Of a stretch of DNA of 64,000 bases, positions 49,242-59,021 are shown piece after piece (positions within the stretch are counted from its first letter, which is position 1; every line of letters starts with the position of its first letter). The notes beneath the pieces were generated by a model. It was not told where the DNA came from and ran no database searches. It saw nothing but the letters and a program-made list of their open reading frames with translations. The position numbers and the translations under genes were made by a program. The DNA is taken from contig NZ_JAPJZI010000001.1 of assembly GCF_027944115.1 (NCBI RefSeq), positions 2,728,001-2,792,000 of the forward strand, written 5' to 3'. The DNA is from Hoeflea prorocentri (GTDB lineage Bacteria > Pseudomonadota > Alphaproteobacteria > Rhizobiales > Rhizobiaceae).

Positions 49242-50222
49242 ATGACGATCCTCGACATATCACATGATGAAAATGCGGCATTGCGACGGGCCAGCGCGGT
49301 TCTTGCCACGGGCGGACTTGTCGCCCTGCCGACCGAAACGGTCTACGGGCTTGCGGCCGATGCAACGCAGGGCGAAGCCGTCGCGCGCATCTTCGAAGCC
49401 AAGGGCCGTCCCCGCTTCAATCCGCTCATCTGCCATATGGCCGATATCGACATGGCCCGACGCTATGTCTCGTTCGATGGTGAAGCCTTCCGTCTCGCCG
49501 ACGCGTTCTGGCCCGGCCCCCTCACCCTGGTCCTGCCGCTGAAACCGGACGCCGGCATCCATCCGCTGACAACAGCCGGGCTCGATACACTCGCCGTGCG
49601 GGTTCCGACCGGCTTTGCAAACCGGCTGATTGCCAGCTACGGCCACCCGCTTGCGGCACCGAGCGCCAACATGTCAGGCCGGATCAGTTCTACATCGGCG
49701 GCCCATGTCGAGGCGGATCTCGGGGACAAGGTCGGGCTGATCCTTGATGCGGGTCCGGCACAGATCGGACTGGAATCGACGATCCTCAAGCCCACCAACA
49801 AGGGCATCGAGTTGCTGCGCCCCGGGGGCCTTGCCGCCAATGATATCGAAAGCGCCATCGGCGCGCCTCTGCTGCGCAAGGCCAAGGCGGATGCTGCCGT
49901 CGAGGCGCCTGGCATGCTGCGCTCGCATTATGCGCCCGGCAACAATTTGCGCATCAATGCGCAAAGTGCCCGACAAGGCGATGCGGTGATCACGTTTGCC
50001 GGTCAGACCTTAGAAGGCGCGCAATCGGCCAGCCTGGTGCTCGATCTCAGCCCGTCCGGCGACCTGAATGAAGCCGCCACTAACCTTTTCGACTATATGA
50101 AGCGCGCCGATCAGGCGACACACCGTGACATCGTGGTGGCCTCCGTGCCCCGGTCGGGCCTGGGGGAAGCCATCAACGACCGGTTGGAGCGAGCGGCGGC
50201 GCCAAAAGACCAAAGCCGATAG
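49242..50222 (+). CDS. L-threonylcarbamoyladenylate synthase (YrdC/Sua5)
   Basis: 326 residues from the ATG at 49242 (MTILDIS); the earlier in-frame ATG at 49191 adds 17 unconserved residues. YrdC domain (about 20-205) with LPTETVYGLAADA, KGRPRFNPLICH, and SAN..G in PSANMSGRISSTSA; a Sua5 C-terminal domain (about 215-326). It makes TC-AMP from threonine, bicarbonate and ATP for the t6A37 tRNA modification. The long Sua5 form is usual in rhizobia. Confidence 0.93.
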   Translation: MTILDISHDENAALRRASAVLATGGLVALPTETVYGLAADATQGEAVARIFEAKGRPRFNPLICHMADIDMARRYVSFDGEAFRLADAFWPGPLTLVLPLKPDAGIHPLTTAGLDTLAVRVPTGFANRLIASYGHPLAAPSANMSGRISSTSAAHVEADLGDKVGLILDAGPAQIGLESTILKPTNKGIELLRPGGLAANDIESAIGAPLLRKAKADAAVEAPGMLRSHYAPGNNLRINAQSARQGDAVITFAGQTLEGAQSASLVLDLSPSGDLNEAATNLFDYMKRADQATHRDIVVASVPRSGLGEAINDRLERAAAPKDQSR

Positions 50223-50254
50223 ACCGTGGACGGGCGCGCCGTTACTATTGCCCC

Positions 50255-51682
50255 ATGACCGAAGATATTCTTGACCAGTTCGCCGCGATCGTCGGCGCCC
50301 AGTACACCATCCGCGATGAAAATGATCTTGCTCCCTATCTCAAGGAGCCGCGCGGTCTCTACAATGAAAACTCGCCCATGGTTCTGAAACCCGGTTCTAC
50401 CGAAGAGGTGTCAGAGATCCTTTCGCTGGCCACGAAGACCGGCACGCCCATTGTGCCGCAAGCCGGCAATACCGGGCATGTGGGCGGTCAGGTTCCGCTG
50501 GTCGACGGTCCGCATGGACAGATCATCCTTTCCATGTCGCGGCTCAATCGCGTTCGGGAGACAGACGCTGCGGGCAATACCATGACGGTGGAAGCCGGAT
50601 GTGTGCTTGAGACAATCCACCAGGCTGCCGCTGATATCAATCGCATGTTTCCACTCACCCTCGGTTCGCAGGGCAGTTGCGAGATTGGCGGGAACCTGTC
50701 GACCAATGCCGGCGGCACGGCGGTGCTTGCCTATGGCAACACACGGCAATTGTGTCTGGGTCTTGAAGTGGTTTTGCCGACCGGCGAGATATGGAACGGG
50801 CTGCGCCGGTTAAAGAAGGACAATACGGGCTATGATCTGCGCGATCTCTTTATCGGCGCAGAAGGAACGCTTGGCGTCATCACCGCCGCCGTTATCAAGC
50901 TGCACCCGATTCCGGCCGGCAATCAGGTCGCCATTGCCGGCCTTGAAAGTGTCAACGACGCCCTTTCGGTTTTCAGAATGGCGCAGGAGGCGTGCGGCGG
51001 CGCGCTGACCGGCTTTGAGTTGATGCAGGGCATCGCCATGGAGTTTTCGACACGCAACATACCGGGAAACCGCAAGCCGCTTGCGAATGACTACGATTGG
51101 TACATCCTGATCGACATCTCCTCCAGTCAGTCGGAAGACGATGCCGACAGAATGATGCAGACCATCATGGAGGGTGCCTTCGAAAAGGGACTGATCAAGG
51201 ATGCCGTCCTTGCTCAGTCCGAGGCCCAGCGCACAGCATTCTGGCAATTGCGTGAAACGATGTCCGCAGCACAGAAACCCGAAGGCGCGTCGATCAAGCA
51301 AGATGTCTCCGTACCCATTGCGGCAATTCCGGAATTCATGGCGCAAGCCGACCGCGCTGTGCTCAATGCCATGCCCGACGCCCGCATTTGTGCATTCGGA
51401 CATATGGGCGACGGCAATATTCACTACAACATCTCGCAGCCGGTGGGCGGCGAGAGCGATGCCCACATGGCGCGTCGGCATGAAATCAGTGATCTGGTCT
51501 ACGCCGTCGCTACACAGATGGGGGGATCGATCTCGGCAGAACACGGGATAGGCCAGATGAAACGGGACCGCCTCGCCGCCATCCGGCAACCGATCGAAAT
51601 CGATCTCATGCGCCGGATCAAGACTGCGTTCGATCCTGCAAACATCATGAATCCCGGCAAGGTCATCGATCTCCAAGGTTAA
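50255..51682 (+). CDS. FAD-linked oxidase, D-2-hydroxyacid dehydrogenase type (GlcD/D2HGDH-like)
   Basis: 475 residues: a PCMH-type FAD-binding domain (about 40-215, PQAGNTGHVGGQVPL and TLGSQGSCEIGGNLSTNAGG) and a C-terminal catalytic domain with GHMGDGNIHYN and SAEHGIGQMKRDRL. The closest named families oxidise D-lactate, glycolate or D-2-hydroxyglutarate; the single-subunit form with this ending favours the last. It starts 32 bases after tsaC, on the same strand. Confidence 0.9.
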   Translation: MTEDILDQFAAIVGAQYTIRDENDLAPYLKEPRGLYNENSPMVLKPGSTEEVSEILSLATKTGTPIVPQAGNTGHVGGQVPLVDGPHGQIILSMSRLNRVRETDAAGNTMTVEAGCVLETIHQAAADINRMFPLTLGSQGSCEIGGNLSTNAGGTAVLAYGNTRQLCLGLEVVLPTGEIWNGLRRLKKDNTGYDLRDLFIGAEGTLGVITAAVIKLHPIPAGNQVAIAGLESVNDALSVFRMAQEACGGALTGFELMQGIAMEFSTRNIPGNRKPLANDYDWYILIDISSSQSEDDADRMMQTIMEGAFEKGLIKDAVLAQSEAQRTAFWQLRETMSAAQKPEGASIKQDVSVPIAAIPEFMAQADRAVLNAMPDARICAFGHMGDGNIHYNISQPVGGESDAHMARRHEISDLVYAVATQMGGSISAEHGIGQMKRDRLAAIRQPIEIDLMRRIKTAFDPANIMNPGKVIDLQG

Positions 51683-51866
51683 GCGGCGCCCTGTTTCTTA
51701 AAAATGGATTGCGGCCTGTTTGATTTCGCTAACCATTTGCCAAAACAGGATTTTCTTAACCCTAGATATTAAGCCCGCTCGAAGGCATTTGGCGTAGTTT
51801 GCCTGTTGCAAGAGGACAAAAGTCCCGCACCGGATCATCCGGCTCTCAGAAGAGACAGAGGCAAAC

Positions 51867-52433
51867 ATGACGAATTCATTGCGCAAGCCGGCCTGGGCCG
51901 GTGACGAACTGCGACTGGACCCGGGACGATTTCCCCAGCAGGTCACCTATGCATCGCGCTCAGACAGCGACTGCATGACGTTTACGCTGGACCGGCGCGG
52001 CGCCGTCCTGCGCAAGACCCTTCCTCAAAGCGGACTGCCGCTTTCCATTGCCCTGCCTGCCCGTGCCTTCAAGGGCATCGCGGCCCGCGCCATGGAGCAT
52101 GAGGACGGAACGGTAACCGTGACGCTTGAGCTGCATCACGAAGACAATGAACTATGCGTTCCGCTTCTTGTCGCCCACGATCTCCAGGACATCGCCGCGG
52201 ACTGGAATGCCTGGTCCGAGATTTACAATCTGCCAATGCTGATGATCGAAGGTGACGGAGAGGCCAAACCGCTGGATGACAGGCTTGGGCCGATCGCGAC
52301 CAAATCCGTCAAGCCGCGCAGGCGGCACGCTTCCCTGACCTCACGCAGACCGCGTTTCCTGGTCCGCCGTAGAACCGGAAAGCTTGGTGTGCGCATGACG
52401 ATCAAGGGCGAAGAGATTATTGCCCGCCGCTAA
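51867..52433 (+). CDS. DUF6101-like protein
   Basis: 188 residues. The body is predicted soluble and beta-rich, and the C-terminal 45 residues are very basic (RPRFLVRRRTGKLG and RRRHASLTSRR pieces), suggesting binding to nucleic acid or membrane surface. I recall this pattern from rhizobial proteins named DUF6101, but the match is from memory. It has its own 184-base upstream gap, and a terminator follows. Confidence 0.7.
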   Translation: MTNSLRKPAWAGDELRLDPGRFPQQVTYASRSDSDCMTFTLDRRGAVLRKTLPQSGLPLSIALPARAFKGIAARAMEHEDGTVTVTLELHHEDNELCVPLLVAHDLQDIAADWNAWSEIYNLPMLMIEGDGEAKPLDDRLGPIATKSVKPRRRHASLTSRRPRFLVRRRTGKLGVRMTIKGEEIIARR

Positions 52434-52455
52434 GACAGATGTAGCCTTTCACCTG

Positions 52456-52487
52456 TTCGCCGGTTTTCCAGACGGAAGGCCGGCGAA
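52456..52487. terminator. bidirectional terminator between convergent genes
   Basis: A perfect outer stem TTCGCCGG / CCGGCGAA (8 pairs) encloses a second stem TTCC / GGAA around AGAC, followed by TTTGTTTG on the plus strand. It lies between the stops of the DUF6101 and DUF3775 genes. Confidence 0.75.
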
Positions 52488-52502
52488 TTTGTTTGCTGGC
52501 GG

Positions 52503-52904
52503 CTAAAGCCTGTTCATCTCATACTCTTCGCAACTGTGACCGAGTTGCGAGAGACCTTCCTCAAGATAATCAGGCAGCAATGGGATACCCAGAAGGTATT
52601 GCGCCGTCCGTTCATTGCTGGCATCCGATGCCTGGGATCTGAGATCGGACCAGTCGGAGCGGTCATAATCGTCCCGGCCTAGCCAGGTGAGCGTCACGAG
52701 ATCAATCTGCTCATCAACGGTCAGCGACGAAATGAACGAGGTGAGTTCTTCTTCCACCGGGTCGTTGCCGTGCCCTTCCAGCACCGCAAGCATGGCATCG
52801 TCGGACGCATTTGAAGCCGGATCAGGGTCGGTGACAGCGTCTTTGACGTCGAACTCCCGCGCCTTGACGATTACGAAGCAGACTTTCTCCAACGAAATGT
52901 CCAT
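52503..52904 (-). CDS. DUF3775 family protein
   Basis: 133 residues, strongly acidic, with no signal or membrane segment. The LEKVCFVIVKAREFDVKD start, ISSLTVDEQIDLVTLTWLGR core and LLGIPLLPDYLEEGL end fit DUF3775, a family of unknown function common in rhizobia. It has a good AAGGAGA-type SD and a separate 222-base gap to the next gene, where nothing else could be recognised. Confidence 0.85.
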   Translation of the reverse strand: MDISLEKVCFVIVKAREFDVKDAVTDPDPASNASDDAMLAVLEGHGNDPVEEELTSFISSLTVDEQIDLVTLTWLGRDDYDRSDWSDLRSQASDASNERTAQYLLGIPLLPDYLEEGLSQLGHSCEEYEMNRL

Positions 52905-53126
52905 GGCAACCGTCTCCTTTCCGTTAGATCAAACATGCGCGCCGTCTTCCTGTAGCGGCGGATATCAGACTTGCATGGCGCGAGTGGCGGCGATTTGAGC
53001 TGAGTCAAACGATTGAGCGGAATCCCCCAGGCTTTGTCGGGCGGCGATCTTGACCCAAATCAAAGCGGCAAAGCGGGCAATTGAGCAGGATCGTTTTTGT
53101 GAGCATTGATATGCGGAGTTAAAAGA

Positions 53127-53675
53127 ATGCAAGTTACCCCGAAAATCGTTTTCCATGGCATGGACCCTTCCCCGGCTGTTGAGGCCAAAATCATGGAGCG
53201 TATTGAAAAGCTTGAGGAATTCCACAGCAGGATTGTCTCTTGCCGGGTTACGGTTTCGGCCCCTCACAGGCACAGCCGGAAGGGCAAGATTTTTGAGGTC
53301 CGCATCGATATCAGCGTACCGGGACGCGAGATCATCGTGAACCGGGAACCGGGCCGCGATCACGCTCATGAGGATGTGTACATCGCCCTTCGCGACGCAT
53401 TCAATGCGGCCATGAGACAATTGGAGGACCATTCCGACAAGCGTGGCGGCATTCGCATAAAGGAGCATGCGCCCAAGGGCCACGGGACGATCGCGCGGCT
53501 GTTTTCCGACGAAGGATACGGGTTTGTCACGACACCGGACGGTCGCGAACTGTTCTTCCAGCGGGACAATGTCACCGGTGACGGCTGGCGCGGCCTCGAT
53601 GTCGGTTCCGAAGTGCGCTTTACTGAAATGGAGGGTGAAGGAGGGCCGCACGCGACAGCCGTGACAGCCGTCTAG
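53127..53675 (+). CDS. ribosome hibernation factor-like domain fused to a cold-shock domain
   Basis: 182 residues from the ATG at 53127 (GGAG nine bases before; an earlier in-frame ATG at 53106 adds seven residues). About 1-105 is an HPF/RaiA (sigma-54 modulation) domain with VEAKIMERIEKLEEFHSRI and the basic ends. About 112-180 is a cold-shock-type domain with GTIARLFSDEGYGFVTTPDG-like RNP motif FFQRDNV. The domains suggest ribosome or RNA binding under stress. Such fusions occur in alphaproteobacteria and are little studied. Confidence 0.88.
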   Translation: MQVTPKIVFHGMDPSPAVEAKIMERIEKLEEFHSRIVSCRVTVSAPHRHSRKGKIFEVRIDISVPGREIIVNREPGRDHAHEDVYIALRDAFNAAMRQLEDHSDKRGGIRIKEHAPKGHGTIARLFSDEGYGFVTTPDGRELFFQRDNVTGDGWRGLDVGSEVRFTEMEGEGGPHATAVTAV

Positions 53676-53686
53676 TAAACAGCACC

Positions 53687-54646
53687 CTAAAGGAGGTTGG
53701 CTGCAACGCCCGCCGCAAGGCCGGCAAAGACGATCCAGCCGACCAGGTTGTTAGACCTGAACAATGCAAGACACTGATCGCCGTCGTCGATGTTGACGAC
53801 GGCGATTTGCCTTGCAAGCATGATCCCGGCCGCCAACAGTCCCACGTAGACAGGCCATGCACCACCAGCCAGCCAGACAGAAACCGCCATGAGCGCAATC
53901 GCGGCTGCATAGATACCCGACAGCCAGATCTTGGTCTTTTCGCCGAACAGCCGCGCGGTTGAACGCACCCCGACAAGGGCATCGTCTTCCTTGTCCTGGT
54001 GGGCATAAATCGTGTCATAGCCGATAGTCCAAAGCACTGCGCCGACATAAAGGACCACGGGCGCAGCCGCGAGGCTTCCAAACGCACCGGCCCAACCCAT
54101 CAGCGCGCCCCAGGAAAAGGCCAGCCCGAGGAAAAACTGAGGCCAGTCGGTAAACCTTTTGGCAAAGGGATAGATGGCGACAATCGCAAGCGAGCAAACG
54201 CCCAGAACAATCGAAAAGAGGTTGAACTGCAGGAGAACCAGAAGACCGATCAGCGATTGGATGATCATGAAAAACTTCGCCTGGCTGCGGCTGACGCGTC
54301 CGGAGGGCAATGGGCGCGACCGGGTCCGTTCGACCTGCATGTCGATCTCATGATCGACCAGATCGTTATAGGTGCATCCGGCCCCGCGCATGGCGATGGC
54401 ACCGATTGTAAAGAGCAGGAGATGGGCCACAAGCTGACCGGGCCGCAGTGCCCCGTCGATCGTCTGTGCATTGGCCGCCAGCATTGCCGACCACCAGCAC
54501 GGCCACATCAAAAGCTGCCAGCCGATGGGCCGGTCCCACCGGGCGAGCTGCGCATAGGGCCACAGCCGCCTCGGCAATGCCCGGTAGACCCAGTTGCCGG
54601 AGGGCGCATCGACCACGCGGCCGGTATCTGTATGCGTTTGTTGCAT
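53687..54646 (-). CDS. ubiA: 4-hydroxybenzoate polyprenyltransferase
   Basis: 319 residues from the ATG at 54646 (the longer in-frame start adds 14 residues). Eight to nine membrane helices and the two aspartate motifs of UbiA: NDLVDHEID with RTRSRPLPSG, and YAHQDKEDD. It joins a polyprenyl chain to 4-hydroxybenzoate in ubiquinone synthesis, using the product of the polyprenyl synthase at the end of this window and chorismate-derived hydroxybenzoate. It converges on the HPF-CSD gene. Confidence 0.94.
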   Translation of the reverse strand: MQQTHTDTGRVVDAPSGNWVYRALPRRLWPYAQLARWDRPIGWQLLMWPCWWSAMLAANAQTIDGALRPGQLVAHLLLFTIGAIAMRGAGCTYNDLVDHEIDMQVERTRSRPLPSGRVSRSQAKFFMIIQSLIGLLVLLQFNLFSIVLGVCSLAIVAIYPFAKRFTDWPQFFLGLAFSWGALMGWAGAFGSLAAAPVVLYVGAVLWTIGYDTIYAHQDKEDDALVGVRSTARLFGEKTKIWLSGIYAAAIALMAVSVWLAGGAWPVYVGLLAAGIMLARQIAVVNIDDGDQCLALFRSNNLVGWIVFAGLAAGVAANLL

Positions 54647-54799
54647 GGTGCCTTGGTGACAGTTCCAAACGGCGTGAGTCAAGCGCACATTGGATAAGTC
54701 GGCTGTTTACGATCACAGTCCGCGCAAAACCTTGACGTCAGGCAAAACCATGCTACCCCCAAAAGACGGCGGGCAGGCCAGCGGAAAGGGATTGCGGCA

Positions 54800-56074
54800 A
54801 TGAATGTTCTATTGATCGGGTCCGGCGGGCGGGAACATGCACTCGCCTGGAAAATCTCGGCCTCGCCGGTGCTGGACAGACTTTACTGCGCGCCGGGCAA
54901 TCCGGGCATCGCGAAGGAAGCCGAATGTGTTGACCTAAACGTGTCGGATCACGGAGCCGTCGTTGATTTTTGCGCTCAAAGGGAAATCGGCCTTGTTGTC
55001 GTCGGCCCGGAAGCACCGCTTGTGGCGGGTATCGCCGATGCGCTGCAGGAAGCCGGGATCCCGGTTTTCGGCCCAACGGCGGCGGCGGCGCAGCTTGAAG
55101 GCTCCAAGGGTTTCACCAAGGACCTTTGTGCCCACTACAATATCCCAACCGGGGCCTATATGCGGTTCAACAATGCACCGAAGGCCAAGGCATACGCCCG
55201 CGAGATGGGCGCGCCGATCGTCATCAAGGCCGACGGCCTCGCGGCCGGCAAGGGTGTGACGGTTGCTCAAACCATGCCGGAGGCGTTTGCCGCGATCGAT
55301 GACTGTTTCGAAGGTGCATTCGGTGACGCCGGCGCGGAAGTCATTGTTGAAGAGTTTCTGAAGGGCGAAGAGGCGAGTTTCTTTTGTATTTGCGACGGCG
55401 CCAATGCCCTGCCGCTGACAACGGCGCAGGACCATAAGCCCGTCGGCGATGGCGACACCGGCCCGAATACCGGTGGGATGGGTGCCTACTCGCCCGCCCC
55501 TGTCATGACGGATGCGCTTGTCGAAGAGACGATGGAACGCATCATCAAGCCAACCCTCGACGGCATGGCGGATCGCGGCACACCCTTTACGGGCGTACTT
55601 TATGCCGGGCTCATGATCACCGAAAGCGGGCCGCAGCTTATTGAATACAATGTCCGCTTCGGCGACCCGGAATGCCAGGTTCTGATGATGCGCCTCAAGG
55701 ACGATATCCTGATGCTGATGAAAGCGGCTGCCGACGAACTTCTGTGGACCATGAGCGCGCGCTGGGTCGATGAGGCCGCGCTTTGTGTCGTCATGGCAAC
55801 CAACGGATATCCCGGCCCTTACAAGAAAGGGTCGAAAATCAGCAATCTGGAAGCAGCCTCCGCCCTGCACGACGTCGAGATTTTCCATGCCGGAACGGCG
55901 CTTGACGGTGAGGATCTTGTCGCCAATGGCGGACGTGTTCTCGGTGTGACCGCGCTCGGCTCAACTGTCAAAGCCGCGCACGACCAGGCCTATATGGCCG
56001 TTGACCTCATTGGATGGGATGACGGATTTTGCCGACGAGACATTGGCTGGCGGGCCATTGAACGCGAAAAATAG
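54800..56074 (+). CDS. purD: phosphoribosylamine-glycine ligase
   Basis: 424 residues of the ATP-grasp family: [16 protein letters not shown] at the start, [24 protein letters not shown] and a VRFGDPECQ motif. It makes GAR in purine synthesis. It has a 111-base upstream gap to ubiA (divergent) and is followed by an exported-protein gene after 101 bases. Confidence 0.97.
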   Translation: MNVLLIGSGGREHALAWKISASPVLDRLYCAPGNPGIAKEAECVDLNVSDHGAVVDFCAQREIGLVVVGPEAPLVAGIADALQEAGIPVFGPTAAAAQLEGSKGFTKDLCAHYNIPTGAYMRFNNAPKAKAYAREMGAPIVIKADGLAAGKGVTVAQTMPEAFAAIDDCFEGAFGDAGAEVIVEEFLKGEEASFFCICDGANALPLTTAQDHKPVGDGDTGPNTGGMGAYSPAPVMTDALVEETMERIIKPTLDGMADRGTPFTGVLYAGLMITESGPQLIEYNVRFGDPECQVLMMRLKDDILMLMKAAADELLWTMSARWVDEAALCVVMATNGYPGPYKKGSKISNLEAASALHDVEIFHAGTALDGEDLVANGGRVLGVTALGSTVKAAHDQAYMAVDLIGWDDGFCRRDIGWRAIEREK

Positions 56075-56175
56075 GCGCTTTTACACTGCTTTCATTGGCA
56101 AAACGTTAACCATTCCTGAAAACTGCTTGAAAAGGCTTGTGTGCTAATTTCCGGTCAACAAACCTGGAGAGCGAC

Positions 56176-56784
56176 ATGCAGCGCCTTATCGTATTGACTT
56201 CTTTTTTTGCACTGACAGCAGGCCCGGCGCTTGCCGGCGACGCGGTGCTTGACATCAAGACCAAGAGTGTCGGAGCCGGCAATGTCATCACGGTGGATTG
56301 CTCGCACTGTCCGCCGCTGAAGGAAAAAGACACCGGCCCCGATGTCCATGGCGTCGAACTCGTCGAAACCGAAATCGGCGGTACACGAAAGGTCGTGCAG
56401 ACCGACAACATGATGGGCGGCAGCGCCGTGCGCTATGTCCGGGCAGCTACCCCCGAGGGCAGTTATTCCGGTGAAGCGGTCACGCAGACTGCCGGAGGCA
56501 CATCCGTTACCGGCGGCAACAGCCACGGCACGATCCATATTGAGCGCGGTGTGACGCCTATTGTTGCCGATGGCGGAACCACTTTCAGTGGCGGCGGTGA
56601 ATTCAACGTTGAAGAAGTCGGCAATGCCAATGAGCGCCGCGACGGCGTGGACGGCGCATCGCAGACCTCTTCGGTCAACATGAACGACGCCCAGCACGAC
56701 AATGCTGGTGCGGAAACGGTGGAAGGCGGTGAAGAGCCGCATAATCCGGGCCCCGAAATCATCGATCTTCGTCCGACCCACTAG
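56176..56784 (+). CDS. exported protein, possibly HPE1-like
   Basis: 202 residues from the ATG at 56176 (TGGAGAG nine bases away); an earlier in-frame ATG at 56137 adds 13 residues before the signal. The signal peptide ends after ALA near 20. The mature protein starts with a VDCSHCPPL cysteine pair, has Thr/Gly-rich middle sequence (about 95-150) and an acidic C-terminal tail. It recalls rhizobial proteins annotated as plant virulence effector HPE1-like, which share the I-T-C-x2-C-P-x-L block; that name is unproven as a function. A strong terminator follows. Confidence 0.65.
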   Translation: MQRLIVLTSFFALTAGPALAGDAVLDIKTKSVGAGNVITVDCSHCPPLKEKDTGPDVHGVELVETEIGGTRKVVQTDNMMGGSAVRYVRAATPEGSYSGEAVTQTAGGTSVTGGNSHGTIHIERGVTPIVADGGTTFSGGGEFNVEEVGNANERRDGVDGASQTSSVNMNDAQHDNAGAETVEGGEEPHNPGPEIIDLRPTH

Positions 56785-56808
56785 CTTCCACAGCACTTGC
56801 AGACAATC

Positions 56809-56839
56809 AAAAAGGGGTGACGTTCAGTCACCTCTTTTT
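56809..56839. terminator. bidirectional rho-independent terminator
   Basis: AAAAAGGGGTGAC and GTCACCTCTTTTT form a 13-pair stem (one G-T pair on one strand) around a five-base loop, with A and T runs on the two sides. It lies between the stops of the exported-protein gene and glyS, so it should end transcription from both. Confidence 0.85.
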
Positions 56840-56855
56840 CTTTTGATACAGATGG

Positions 56856-58982
56856 TTATCCGGATATCTTCGAGAAATCCGCGACTTTTTCGGTGGCTGT
56901 GCGGATGCGGCGCAACAACGCCAGGCGGTTGGCGCGTACGGCACCGTCCTGCGCGTTGACGAGCACTTCGTCGAAAAAGGCATCCACCGGCTTGCGCAGG
57001 TCGCCCAGCGCCCGCATTGCGGCGGCAAAATCCTCACCCGCAACCGCAGAAGCAGCACCGCCCTCGGCCGTGTCGACGGCTGCGGACAACTCCTTTTCAG
57101 CCGTTTCGGTCAAAAGATCAGGATCGACGGCATCGGCAATCGGCGTGTTCTTCTTTTCCTCCGCCGAAAGAATGTTGGCGGCCCGCTTGGTGCCGGCGAG
57201 CAGATTTTGCCCGTCGTCTGTCTCCAGTAACTGTCCGAGCGCCTCTACCCGCTTGCACACCATCAACAGGTCATCGGTCTGCGGCGAAATCACAGCGTCA
57301 ATGAGATCGTGACGGGCTCCATTGTCACGCAGATAGACCTTCAGGCGATCATGGAAAAAGGAAAGAAGGTCATCGCTGACGCCGATTTTCGCCAATGGCA
57401 GGCGGATATCGTTTTCCAGAATCAGTCGAATGACACCCAGGGCCGCGCGGCGCAGCGCATAGGGATCCTTGGAGCCTGTCGGCTTTTCGTCGATTGACCA
57501 GAAACCGGTCAGCGTATCCAGTTTGTCAGCCAGGGCGACCGTTACGGCAACCGGGTCCGTCGGCACATCGTCGGATGGTCCCTGCGGCTTATAATGATCC
57601 TCTATCGCAGCGGCGATATCCTCTGCTTCACCCTGCAGCAGCGCATATTTACGGCCCATCGTGCCCTGCAACTCGGGGAATTCGAACACCGCTTCGGTTG
57701 TCAGATCCGCCTTTGCCAGCAGTACGGCACGATCGATCTTTTCTGCCTGTGCCGCATCGCCGCCGAGGAAGGTGCCGAGCCTTTCCGCCAGCTTGCGGAT
57801 ACGCGCAACGCGCTGGCCCTGTGTTCCGAGCTTGGCGTGGAATGTCACATCAAGCGCGTCGAGCTTCGCCATGCGCTGATCGAGGGGCTTGGACAGGTCG
57901 AGAGCAAAATGCTCCGCCGAACGGGCGAGCGTCTCGAGATCCGGCAGGTCCACCTGATCGGTTTTCCAGAAATGCAGCGCATCGGCGAGCCGCGCCCGCA
58001 CCACCTTGCCGTTTCCGTGAGCGATCTCCCTGCCGCCGTCACTTGCTTCGATATTGGCGGTGATGATGAACCTGTTGCTCAGCGTATCCTTCTGAGCCTG
58101 GGGACGCAGAACGAAGCATTTCTGGTTTTCCCGGATGGTCAGGCGTATGACCTCGGGCGGAATCGAAAGGAATTCCTCTTCAAACTCTCCCATCAGGATC
58201 ACCGGCCACTCCACCAGTCCCGAGACTTCGTCGAGAAGCGCATCGTCTTCGACCAGCTCGAAACCTTGCGCAAAGGCCAGATTGCGGGCGTCCGACAGAA
58301 TGATTTCGCGCCGGCGGCCGGCATCAAGCACGACCTTCGCCTTTTCGAGCTGGTCGACATAGTCGGAGAAGCGCCGCACGGTGATGGGTTCGGGCGCGTG
58401 AAAGCGATGACCATAGGTGACATTGCCGGCCTTCAGGCCATCGATCTCGAAATCAACCACGACCGGTTCTTCCGTTTCCGGTCCAAAGGTGCACAGGATC
58501 GATTGCAACGGCCTGACCCAGCGCAGCGCACCCGGCTGAGCCGATGCTTTCCCCCAGCGCATGGATTTCGGCCACGGGAAATTGCGGATGATCCCCGGCA
58601 TCAGTTCAGCAATGATGGTTTCCGCGTCGCGACCTGGTTTCTCAATGATTGCGACGTAGAAATCTCCCTTCTTGGGGTCGGATTTGACCGTCGCCTCATC
58701 GGCAGAGGCCAGTCCGACACCACGAAGAAAGCCGGCTATTGCCTTTTCAGGCGCATCGGTTCGCGGCCCTTTGCGTTCCTCACGTATGTCCGCAGAGCGA
58801 GCGGTGACGCCGCGCACATCGAGGGTCAACCGGCGCGGCGTCCAGTATTCGCGGGCCGCTTCATAGGTCAATCCGGCATCGACAAGCCCGTCGGTCACCA
58901 GTTTTTTCAGATCACCCGCAGCCTTGCGCTGCATGCGGGCGGGAATTTCTTCGGATCGAAGTTCTAAGAGTAGATCGGGCAT
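56856..58982 (-). CDS. glyS: glycyl-tRNA synthetase beta subunit
   Basis: A 708-residue GlyS. It begins [21 protein letters not shown], the family's conserved N terminus, and carries the HD-like and anticodon-binding C-terminal regions ([16 protein letters not shown]). It joins GlyQ in the alpha2beta2 bacterial glycyl-tRNA synthetase. It is 39 bases downstream of glyQ on the minus strand. A terminator lies after it. Confidence 0.97.
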   Translation of the reverse strand: MPDLLLELRSEEIPARMQRKAAGDLKKLVTDGLVDAGLTYEAAREYWTPRRLTLDVRGVTARSADIREERKGPRTDAPEKAIAGFLRGVGLASADEATVKSDPKKGDFYVAIIEKPGRDAETIIAELMPGIIRNFPWPKSMRWGKASAQPGALRWVRPLQSILCTFGPETEEPVVVDFEIDGLKAGNVTYGHRFHAPEPITVRRFSDYVDQLEKAKVVLDAGRRREIILSDARNLAFAQGFELVEDDALLDEVSGLVEWPVILMGEFEEEFLSIPPEVIRLTIRENQKCFVLRPQAQKDTLSNRFIITANIEASDGGREIAHGNGKVVRARLADALHFWKTDQVDLPDLETLARSAEHFALDLSKPLDQRMAKLDALDVTFHAKLGTQGQRVARIRKLAERLGTFLGGDAAQAEKIDRAVLLAKADLTTEAVFEFPELQGTMGRKYALLQGEAEDIAAAIEDHYKPQGPSDDVPTDPVAVTVALADKLDTLTGFWSIDEKPTGSKDPYALRRAALGVIRLILENDIRLPLAKIGVSDDLLSFFHDRLKVYLRDNGARHDLIDAVISPQTDDLLMVCKRVEALGQLLETDDGQNLLAGTKRAANILSAEEKKNTPIADAVDPDLLTETAEKELSAAVDTAEGGAASAVAGEDFAAAMRALGDLRKPVDAFFDEVLVNAQDGAVRANRLALLRRIRTATEKVADFSKISG

Positions 58983-59021
58983 CGTCTTTACGTCGTTTTC
59001 AGGAACCGATTGGCATCTTTG

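Noticed and set aside
56100-56125. TTAACCAT as a CtrA box before the exported-protein gene
   Set aside because: Only one half-site is present; the TTAA-N7-TTAA pattern is not complete, and such octamers occur by chance.
57594-58967. Open frame of 457 codons on the plus strand
   Set aside because: Antisense to glyS; the translation is low in complexity and has no recognisable domain.
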